Shown: in pieces, positions 6,072 to 11,385 of the stretch
Layout of the letters: each line of letters opens with the position of its first letter
Position numbering within the stretch: the first letter of the stretch is position 1
Assembly: GCA_015661985.1 (NCBI GenBank)
Contig: DQVB01000155.1
Location: 1 to 11,385, forward strand
Direction of reading: 5' to 3'
Length of the DNA: 11,385 nt
From: Planctomycetota bacterium
GTDB taxonomy: Bacteria; Planctomycetota; Planctomycetia; Pirellulales; Thermoguttaceae
Program-made: the position numbers and the translations under genes
The notes under the pieces: generated by a model
The model's input: only the letters and a program-made list of their open reading frames with translations
Told to the model about the DNA's origin: nothing
Database searches by the model: none

Positions 6072-7517
6072 CTAGCCTCCCCGCTGTTTACGGTCGACGA
6101 GTTGCCCCTGGCAGTCGAACAGTTCGACGACCAGCGGCATCTGACCGAGGGCGTGGGTGGCGCAAGACAGGCATGGGTCGTAGGCACGGATGGCCACCTC
6201 GACATGGTTGAGCAGCCCCTCGGTGATTTCCGGACGTCCGGACAGGTAGGTCGCGGCAACTTGCTGAACGGCCCGGTTCATCGGTTCGTTGTTGCTCGTG
6301 GTGGAGACGATCAGGTTGGCCATGGTCACCTGATCGTACTGGTCGACACGGTAGTGATGGAAGAGTGTACCGCGGGGTGCCTCCAGGATCGCCACGGCTT
6401 CCTCGCGTCGCGCACCGCGGACCATCAGTTCCGTGCCCTGCAGATCGGGGTCGTGGAGCAGTTGGTTGATCTTTTCCGCCGCGTGCAACAGTTCGATCAT
6501 GCGCGCCCAGTGGTAGGCCATGGTGTTGTTGTTTGGTTTGCCGTCCGTCAGTTTCATGAACTGTTGGCGAGCGGCCTCGGCTTCCGGTGTATCGATGGAG
6601 TCACAGGTGTTGATCCGTGCCAGGGGCCCGACGCGGTACCAGCCCTCCTCGGGGCCCAAGGGTTTGATGAAGGGGAACTTCATGTACGACCAGGGCCGCA
6701 CCTCTTCGGCGATATGGTCGGTGTAACTTCGTGCGGGCACCTGGTCAAAGATCACCTCGCCGCGTGCGTTGACGGCCCGCAGCAGGCCGTCGTACAGTTC
6801 CATGGCCCCGGAGGCCTGAACCAGGCTGAGGTGGTTCGACTCGAAGGAGCCGAAAGAGGCCAGGCTGTCCAAGTGCGTCGTGGTGTACTCGGCAGCCAGC
6901 CGCACCGCGGCGCGGGCCCACTCGAGGATTCGGTCCATTTCCCCCCGCAGGGCATCGCGATGGGCGGGCGACAGGTTCTGGTTCACCCCGCCGGGGACCG
7001 CTCCGATGCCGTGGATGCGCTTCCCGGCCGTGGCCCGGATCACCTCCTGGCCGAACCGGCGCAGGAGGATCCCCTGGCGAGCCAGGTCCGGATAACGGGC
7101 AGCCACACCGAACACGTTCCGTGTCGACACATCCGAGTCGAAACCGAAAAGCAGATCCGGCGCCGCCAAATGGAAAAAGTGCAGGGCGTGCGATTGGAGG
7201 ATCTGGCCGTAGTGCATCAAACGGCGCACCTTCTCGGCCGTGGGCGTCAGTCTCTCTGCCCCCACGATCTGGTCCATCGCCTTGGCCGCGCACAGATGAT
7301 GGCTCACCGGGCAGATGCCGCACAGCCGCTGGACCAGCACGGGTACCTCCCAATACGGCCGGCCTTGGATGAATCGCTCAAACCCACGGAACTCCACGAT
7401 GTGGAGCCTCGCTTGGGTGACCCGATTCTCTTCGTCCAACAGGATGGAGACTTTCCCATGGCCTTCCACCCGTGTGACCGGTTCGATCACGATCCGCTTG
7501 GTTTGTTTGGCAACCAC
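6072..7517 (-). CDS. hoxH: NAD-linked [NiFe]-hydrogenase large subunit HoxH (group 3d)
   Basis: 481 aa, catalytic subunit of the bidirectional H2:NAD+ oxidoreductase. It carries the Ni-Fe centre that interconverts H2 with protons and electrons. The L1 motif RLCGICPVSHH supplies C66 and C69. The L2 motif DPCLSCATHALGQ supplies C449 and C452, and cleavage is expected after H455, which would remove 26 residues. The N-terminal EPVTRVEGHGK motif and the internal VGPLARIN motif are typical of the family. The L1 and L2 signatures match group 3d, the soluble NAD-reducing enzymes such as that of Cupriavidus necator. The GTG start at 7517 is supported by AGGAGG 9 nt upstream. It lies 60 nt after hoxY and is followed 2 nt later by hoxW. 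No residue expected for activity is missing. Assembly needs HypA-F proteins, which are not encoded here. Confidence 0.97.
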   Translation of the reverse strand: MVAKQTKRIVIEPVTRVEGHGKVSILLDEENRVTQARLHIVEFRGFERFIQGRPYWEVPVLVQRLCGICPVSHHLCAAKAMDQIVGAERLTPTAEKVRRLMHYGQILQSHALHFFHLAAPDLLFGFDSDVSTRNVFGVAARYPDLARQGILLRRFGQEVIRATAGKRIHGIGAVPGGVNQNLSPAHRDALRGEMDRILEWARAAVRLAAEYTTTHLDSLASFGSFESNHLSLVQASGAMELYDGLLRAVNARGEVIFDQVPARSYTDHIAEEVRPWSYMKFPFIKPLGPEEGWYRVGPLARINTCDSIDTPEAEAARQQFMKLTDGKPNNNTMAYHWARMIELLHAAEKINQLLHDPDLQGTELMVRGARREEAVAILEAPRGTLFHHYRVDQYDQVTMANLIVSTTSNNEPMNRAVQQVAATYLSGRPEITEGLLNHVEVAIRAYDPCLSCATHALGQMPLVVELFDCQGQLVDRKQRGG

Positions 7518-7526
7518 TTTGTGCCG

Positions 7527-7532
7527 CCTCCT
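7527..7532 (-). promoter_or_regulatory. Strong ribosome binding site of hoxH
   Basis: AGGAGG on the minus strand, 9 nt before the GTG start codon at 7517, in the 60-nt hoxY-hoxH gap. It is the best Shine-Dalgarno match in the operon, fits a high need for large subunit, and supports the GTG start. Confidence 0.75.
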
Positions 7533-7577
7533 CTCTCAGCGTGTCGTCAATAGGCTTTGCCCCTGCGGCGGGACGGA

Positions 7578-8123
7578 TCAGTCATACTTGATCAGTTCGT
7601 ACGGCAGCTCCACCGGCTTGCCGTGCAGCAGCGCCAACAGGGCCTCCCAGATGGCGTCGGCCGAGGGCGGGCAGCCGGGCAGGAAACAGTCGATCTTGAC
7701 CACTTCGTGGCAGGGGTACACCTTGTCCAGAAGCAGCGGGATTTCCGCGTCGTTGGGGATCCGCCCGTTGGTGTTGTGCAGGGTCACACCGTGGCAAAAC
7801 GCCTCTTCCAGGCACTCCTTCAAAGGAATCATGTTCCGCAGCGCCGGTACGCCGCCCATGATGGCGCAATCGCCCAACGACACCAGCACGCGGCAGTGGC
7901 GGCGGAAATCCTGGAGCACGCGCACGTTCTCCTCGTTGCAGCATCCCCCTTCGATCAGCCCCACATCAACCGGCCCCCGGAAACGCTTGAGGTCGTTGAT
8001 CGGTGATTTGTCGAACTCCACCAGCTGGCCCAGTTCCAGGATCCGCTCGTCGATGTCCAGGATCGACATGTGGCAGCCGAAGCAGCCGGCCAGGGACGTG
8101 GTAGCGATTTTCGGTTTGGCCAT
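7578..8123 (-). CDS. hoxY: NAD-linked [NiFe]-hydrogenase small subunit HoxY
   Basis: 181 aa from the ATG at 8123. The frame is open upstream to 8237, but homologous sequence begins at MAKPKIATTSLAGCFGCHMS and a palindromic repeat occupies the upstream extension, so the longer form is rejected. This is the short flavodoxin-like small subunit of soluble group 3d enzymes, lacking a Tat signal and the extra cluster domains of membrane-bound uptake hydrogenases. The ligands of the proximal [4Fe-4S] cluster are C14 and C17 (GCFGC), C86 (LGDCAIMGG) and C151 (LPGCPPSAD). It passes electrons from HoxH to the HoxU clusters. Extra cysteines C61 and C62 (IEGGCCNEEN) lie in the loop that faces the active site in this family. 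That loop is a known site of variation, and any effect on oxygen response is untested. Confidence 0.95.
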   Translation of the reverse strand: MAKPKIATTSLAGCFGCHMSILDIDERILELGQLVEFDKSPINDLKRFRGPVDVGLIEGGCCNEENVRVLQDFRRHCRVLVSLGDCAIMGGVPALRNMIPLKECLEEAFCHGVTLHNTNGRIPNDAEIPLLLDKVYPCHEVVKIDCFLPGCPPSADAIWEALLALLHGKPVELPYELIKYD

Positions 8124-8142
8124 TGATTCCAGTCCTACCGTG

Positions 8143-8164
8143 GAGCAAGCGTCCTCGCTTGCTC
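8143..8164. repeat. Perfect 9-bp-stem palindrome between hoxU and hoxY
   Basis: GAGCAAGCG and CGCTTGCTC form a perfect 9-bp stem with the 4-base loop TCCT. It sits in the 119-nt hoxU-hoxY gap, the longest in the operon. The form resembles short dispersed intergenic palindromes (REP-like), which I recall with similar sequence in planctomycete-type genomes. In the transcript it could stabilise an mRNA end or attenuate the downstream genes. It lacks a T-tract, so it is not a standard terminator. Confidence 0.75.
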
Positions 8165-8242
8165 GACAACCAAAAGGGACATCACAAGTTACGAAACTCA
8201 AATGACGCGCCCAGCATGCGCTCATTCCGGCGCACAAGGAGG

Positions 8243-8962
8243 CTATCTTGTCTTCGGCGCCTTCTCCGGCTGGGTGTCCGAGCCGATCGGCCGCTGGTCG
8301 AAAGGACGTTGGCCGATGGGCACGGTGAAACCTTGGTGTTTGGGAACCAGCGCCCCCACAGGGCAGACTTCCAGGGCCTTGTCCGTCACCGCCGCATCCG
8401 TATCGGCCAACCGGACGTGGGCGTTGACAGCCACACGTTTGCCCGGCCCCCGGCCGTAGAAACCGAAGACATGCTTGCCATCCACGTCGCGCGACGCGCG
8501 CACGCAGCGGGCGCAGAGGATGCAGCGGTTCCGGTCGATGAAGATGTCCGGGTGGGACGCGTCCAACTCGCGCTGGGGCCAGAGGTACGGGTACCTCGGT
8601 GCCGTGATGCCGAAACGATAGGCCAAAGCCTGCAGTTCACAGCTGCCGCTCTTCTCGCAGAACATGCAGAAATGGTTCCCGTCGATCAGGAGCATTTCTA
8701 CCAGGTCGCGGCGAAGTTCCAGGAGTCGCTGGCTGTTGGCCTCCACGAACATCCCTTCGGCAACCGGCTGGGTGCAAGCCGACTGGGGGCGGCCGTTGAC
8801 ATAGACGGTACAAAGGCGGCAGCTGCCGTGGGGTACCAGCCCTTTCGAGTAGCAGAGCCGCGGGATCCAGATGCCTGCCGCCTGGGCGGCTTCCAGGATC
8901 GATTGGCCCGGACGGCCCTGGATGGGGCGCCCGTCGACAACTAGGTTGATCGTGTTGTTCAT
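8243..8962 (-). CDS. hoxU: Diaphorase-module iron-sulfur subunit HoxU
   Basis: 239 aa, homologous to the N-terminal part of NuoG. It wires the hydrogenase module (HoxHY) to the FMN subunit HoxF. A ferredoxin-like [2Fe-2S] domain has C37, C48, C51 and C63 (LCYSKG, GSCRLC, SACTQP). The NuoG-type [4Fe-4S] site has H97, C99, C102 and C108 (HFCMFCEKSGSC). A further site has C147, C150 and C153 (CILCARC) plus C200 (VCPVGAL). The short H-x-C spacing of the histidine-ligated cluster matches the HoxU of C. necator, rather than the longer H-x3-C of complex I. The ATG at 8962 has AGAGG about 10 nt upstream. The protein ends soon after the last cluster, at the normal length for HoxU. It is 107 nt downstream of hoxF and 119 nt upstream of hoxY. 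Confidence 0.96.
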   Translation of the reverse strand: MNNTINLVVDGRPIQGRPGQSILEAAQAAGIWIPRLCYSKGLVPHGSCRLCTVYVNGRPQSACTQPVAEGMFVEANSQRLLELRRDLVEMLLIDGNHFCMFCEKSGSCELQALAYRFGITAPRYPYLWPQRELDASHPDIFIDRNRCILCARCVRASRDVDGKHVFGFYGRGPGKRVAVNAHVRLADTDAAVTDKALEVCPVGALVPKHQGFTVPIGQRPFDQRPIGSDTQPEKAPKTR

Positions 8963-8997
8963 CGGAAGGGACCTCTTGTCTCGTTTCGATCCGACAG

Positions 8998-9019
8998 GGT
9001 TCGGTTCTGTCCGCGAACC
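8998..9019. other. Weak hairpin in the hoxF-hoxU gap
   Basis: GGTTCG (8998-9003) and CGAACC (9014-9019) can pair across a 10-nt loop. The site is between hoxF and hoxU, and no T-tract follows on the minus strand. It might be an mRNA processing or stability element; a 6-bp stem is weak evidence. Confidence 0.3.
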
Positions 9020-9069
9020 TTCGGGCGCCGGCAGGATGGGCCGGGCCCAGCCGGGCGCGGAGGGGATGT

Positions 9070-10893
9070 CTACCCAGGTGTCACCGCCGGTCGCGCGCCG
9101 GTGGCGGCCCTGGCTTCGACCAGTGCCGCTTCCAGGTCGAAGGCGGGCCGGCGGCCGTCGGTCGGCTGTTGGACTCGGCTCTGGTAAACGCCGCGGAAGT
9201 TATCCAGGGTGGTGAGGACCGGGTTGGGCGAGGTTTGGCCCAGCCCGCAGCGGCTGGCCGTCTTGACCGTCTGGGCCAGACGGCGGAGATAGTCCAGATC
9301 GGACGGCTCGCCCCGGCCCGCTCGGATCCGCTGCACCCGCTCGCGCATCAGCACGTTCCCCACCCGGCACGGCGTACAATAACCACAACTTTCCTCGATG
9401 AAGAAATCCAAGAACTTGTTGACGATCCAGAGCACATCACGACTGCCGTCGAAGACCATCACCGCGCCGCCGGTGGACAGGTCTTCGTAGCAGATCCTTC
9501 GTCCAAAGCCTTCCCGACCGACCATCTGTCCGCTGGGCCCGCCGACTTGGACGGCCGCGGCGTCCTCGGCCCCGCAAAGGCGAAGCACTTCGGCCAACGT
9601 GATACCGAAGGGCACTTCGTAAACGCCCGGCCGGGCACAGTCGCCGGAAATGCTCAGCAGCTTAGGCCCTGCGCTCTGGGACGACCCCTCTTCGGAGAAC
9701 CATCCCGGGCCGTGTTCCAAGATGCGCGCCACACAACAGAGTGTCTCCACGTTGTTCACCGTGGTCGGGTGGGAAAGCAAGCCTTTGTCGGTGGGGAAAG
9801 GCGGCCGATCTTTGGGGTCCCCCCGGTCGCCTTCACAGGAGCTGATCAGCGCCGTTTCTTCGCCGCAGACGTAGGCCCCGGCCCCCAACTGGATACGGAT
9901 ATCGAAATGGAACCCCTTTTTGCCCGCAATGTCCCGTCCCAGAAGTCCCTGGCGGCGGCGCCCTTCGAGCACGTGTTCCAGGAAGGCACGCAGATAGGCA
10001 TACTCGGCCCGGAGGTAGATAATGCCCATCTCGGCCCCGACGGCGTAGGCGGCGATGGTCATCCCTTCGATCATCAGGTCGGGCCGTTCGGTGAGGATGA
10101 CGCGGTCCTTGAAGGTTCCCGGCTCGCCCTCATCGGCGTTGCAGATCACGTATCGTCGCTGGCCCTCGGCGGCCCGGGTGAAGTCCCACTTCATGCCCGT
10201 CGGGAACCCGGCCCCGCCCCGGCCCCGCAGTCGCGCCGTCTTGACGTCCCGGATCACTTCGACAGGGCTCATGGCCAGGGCCTTGCTCAACGCCTCGCCC
10301 GGCGCCATGTGGCCGAAGATCACCCGCCCCGGTTGGCGGATGTTGTTGTGGACCATGGCTCGCACCAGGTCGTGGCCGTTGTTCCCGTCACCGAAGCCAA
10401 AGGCCCGCACGACCTTTTCCGGGGACCCGTCTTGACGAAGGATCTCCACGATCCGCCGTGCCGAATCACTGGACAGTTGAGTGGCCACGACGTGGTTGAT
10501 CAGCGCCGCCGGGGCCTGGTCCGACATGCCGATACAAGGGGTCCACTCCAACGTGAACAGGCCGTCGGCCGTCGTCTGGCCGAAGCCGATCCCCAGGGCC
10601 TCCTGGAAAGCGGCTCCCACCCGCGCCGCCCCCTTCATCTCGTCGATCACGTTGTCACTCAGACGGATCACGATCCGACCCTGGGGCCGATCGCTGAGGA
10701 ACGCGTAGAACGACACCAGCCCCTCCACCTCGACCCGAGGTACGCCCATCGAGCGGGCCATCGCATCCATCGCCTCGGGGCTCACGTAGCGGTACCGCTC
10801 CTGGACCGCGCGGGCCAACTCCAACAACCTAGATCGATTGCGCCCCAGCTCGTGCGAGACGCGCCGCACAAAATCACCTACCGATTCACCCAT
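9070..10893 (-). CDS. hoxF: NADH/FMN diaphorase subunit HoxF with fused degenerate HoxE domain
   Basis: 607 aa from the ATG at 10893, preceded by AGGTGG 11 nt upstream. An in-frame GTG at 10908 would put that sequence inside the gene. Residues about 1-160 form a NuoE/HoxE thioredoxin-like domain that keeps only one of the four [2Fe-2S] cysteines (C120 in TPCIGMSDQAP). The first C-x4-C pair is replaced by RLSDNVID, so no [2Fe-2S] cluster is expected, as in the C. necator enzyme. The NuoF-like part has the NADH-binding loop GRGGAGFPTG (about 224-233), the FMN motif CNADEGEPGTFKDR (about 251-264) and GAGAYVCGEETAL (about 337-349). Its [4Fe-4S] ligands are C503, C506, C509 (SCGYCTPC) and C549 (SRCGLGQ). 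It transfers electrons between NAD(H) and the HoxU clusters and is the first gene of the operon. Confidence 0.96.
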   Translation of the reverse strand: MGESVGDFVRRVSHELGRNRSRLLELARAVQERYRYVSPEAMDAMARSMGVPRVEVEGLVSFYAFLSDRPQGRIVIRLSDNVIDEMKGAARVGAAFQEALGIGFGQTTADGLFTLEWTPCIGMSDQAPAALINHVVATQLSSDSARRIVEILRQDGSPEKVVRAFGFGDGNNGHDLVRAMVHNNIRQPGRVIFGHMAPGEALSKALAMSPVEVIRDVKTARLRGRGGAGFPTGMKWDFTRAAEGQRRYVICNADEGEPGTFKDRVILTERPDLMIEGMTIAAYAVGAEMGIIYLRAEYAYLRAFLEHVLEGRRRQGLLGRDIAGKKGFHFDIRIQLGAGAYVCGEETALISSCEGDRGDPKDRPPFPTDKGLLSHPTTVNNVETLCCVARILEHGPGWFSEEGSSQSAGPKLLSISGDCARPGVYEVPFGITLAEVLRLCGAEDAAAVQVGGPSGQMVGREGFGRRICYEDLSTGGAVMVFDGSRDVLWIVNKFLDFFIEESCGYCTPCRVGNVLMRERVQRIRAGRGEPSDLDYLRRLAQTVKTASRCGLGQTSPNPVLTTLDNFRGVYQSRVQQPTDGRRPAFDLEAALVEARAATGARPAVTPG

Positions 10894-11036
10894 CGTGACA
10901 GTATCCACCTATCGAGTCGGTCGGTTCACACCGCGGTCAGGCCACCCGCGGACAAAAACATCCACCTGCTGCCCAGAGAAGCTTCCGACACTGGCCACTC
11001 GTGCAGCACCGATCTTCGATTAAACCGGATTGTTCG
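10894..11036 (-). other. hoxF leader, probable promoter region without a clear promoter
   Basis: This is the non-repeat sequence upstream of the operon. It must hold or be close to its promoter. The best -10-like hexamer is TTTAAT on the minus strand (11024-11019), but no good -35 lies at 16-18 nt and it is about 125 nt from the ATG. I looked for a sigma-54 site (GG-N10-GC): the nearest, TGGCC...AAGC, has the wrong spacing. A poor match suggests a regulated or non-sigma-70 promoter, or one further upstream within the repeats. Confidence 0.3.
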
Positions 11037-11152
11037 CGTAGGCCGGAACAGCGCAAACGCGATTGGGCGTGGCATACACTGTGCTTCGGTTTGCTCGTTG
11101 GCCGAGCCGCCGAAGTTCCGGCAGAGGCTGTGTTTGCTCCTTCCGGCCTACG
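11037..11152. repeat. Structured inverted-repeat element (116 bp)
   Basis: The outer arms 11037-11058 and 11132-11152 are inverted copies: CGTAGGCCGGAA (12 bp) plus GCAAAC (6 bp), with a few mismatched bases between. Inside is a nested hairpin: CTTCGG (11084-11089) pairs with CCGAAG (11110-11115), and within it GCTCG (11093-11097) pairs with CGAGC (11103-11107). The multi-arm fold, intergenic site and adjacent repeat suggest a dispersed noncoding element. A family assignment needs a genome search. Confidence 0.65.
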
Positions 11153-11160
11153 AGGTCCCT

Positions 11161-11385
11161 GAATATATCCATCCAAATCTGGGGCGGGACGCGAGCCCCC
11201 GTCTCGGAGAGACGGGGCTACAACGGCCACAACGCCCAACGTCCCTGAATATGTCCATTCGAATCTGGTGCGGGACGCGAGCCCCCGTCTCGGAGAGATG
11301 GGGCTACAACGGCCACAACGCCCAACGTCCCTGAATATGTCCATTCGAATCTGGTGCGGGACGCGAGCCCCCGTCTCGGAGAGAC
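11161..11385. repeat. 86-bp tandem repeat, 2.6 copies, cut by the right edge
   Basis: Unit 1 is 11161-11246, unit 2 is 11247-11332, and unit 3 is 11333-11385 (53 bp, truncated). Units 1 and 2 differ at five positions. Unit 3 matches unit 2 except for its last base. Each unit carries an 11-bp hairpin with one bulged C: AGCCCC-C-GTCTC, loop GGA, GAGACGGGGCT (11194-11219 in unit 1). The C-to-T change in unit 2 (GAGAT) turns one G-C pair into G-T on one strand. The period is not a multiple of 3, so it does not encode a repeated peptide. It is not CRISPR: there are no spacers. The array probably continues past the window. Confidence 0.93.

Noticed and set aside
5826..7553. Long plus-strand open frame opposite hoxH and hoxW
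   Set aside because: It is antisense to genes with intact catalytic motifs, with no domain or ribosome site of its own.
8124..8237. N-terminal extension of HoxY by 38 residues
   Set aside because: The extension lies over the palindrome, has no resemblance to HoxY proteins, and the ATG at 8123 matches the family start.
10921..11000. Sigma-54 promoter for the hydrogenase operon
   Set aside because: The best GG...GC candidate has spacing two bases too long and lacks the TTGC element.
9169..11334. Very long plus-strand open frame (721 codons) opposite hoxF
   Set aside because: It is antisense to a fully motif-verified hoxF, has low-complexity composition, and runs into the repeats. It is a GC-rich shadow frame.
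10937..11344. Minus-strand open frame through the repeats upstream of hoxF
   Set aside because: It is made of the 86-bp repeat and inverted-repeat sequence. The unit length is not a multiple of 3, so no peptide repeat is conserved.
11161..11385. CRISPR array
   Set aside because: Units are contiguous 86-bp copies without variable spacers, and no cas genes are present.

Overview
The window is GC-rich DNA from an environmental or thermophilic-type bacterium. I favour a planctomycete (Pirellulales or Thermoguttaceae-like). This rests on my recollection of similar small membrane proteins, secreted beta-sandwich proteins and intergenic palindromes in that phylum, and is moderately confident, not proven. 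The centrepiece is a complete structural operon, on the minus strand, for a soluble NAD(P)-linked group 3d [NiFe]-hydrogenase: hoxF (with a fused, degenerate HoxE domain), hoxU, hoxY, hoxH, then the maturation protease hoxW, and finally a single-domain response-regulator receiver. All expected cofactor ligands of the catalytic and electron-transfer modules are visible. The last three cistrons are separated by only 2 nt, so the receiver is physically built into the hydrogenase operon.

Left to right: 2-1144 (+) is the 3' part of a gene running in from outside the window, probably a secreted or surface protein with beta-sandwich folds. 1145-1344 is noncoding and carries a perfect 22-bp direct repeat. 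1345-1599 (-) is an 84-aa two-helix membrane protein. 1600-1974 is a divergent regulatory region with a 31-bp dyad and a promoter with a perfect TATAAT. 1975-3681 (+) is a PAS-GAF-(DHp-like)-REC signalling protein without a kinase ATPase domain. 3767-4981 (+) is a membrane-anchored YkuE-like metallophosphoesterase. 5063-10893 (-) is the hydrogenase operon, which converges on the metallophosphoesterase gene. 10894-11385 has no gene. It is the operon leader followed by a folded inverted-repeat element and an 86-bp tandem repeat that runs off the right edge.

Working model: H2 is split or made at the Ni-Fe site in HoxH. Electrons pass through the HoxY and HoxU clusters to the HoxF FMN and NAD+. 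HoxW trims the 26-residue HoxH tail after nickel insertion. The operon-encoded receiver and the neighbouring PAS-GAF-REC protein suggest a redox or H2-linked phosphorelay, but both lack a visible kinase or output domain, so this link is inference. No hyp (cofactor assembly) genes are in the window and they must lie elsewhere.
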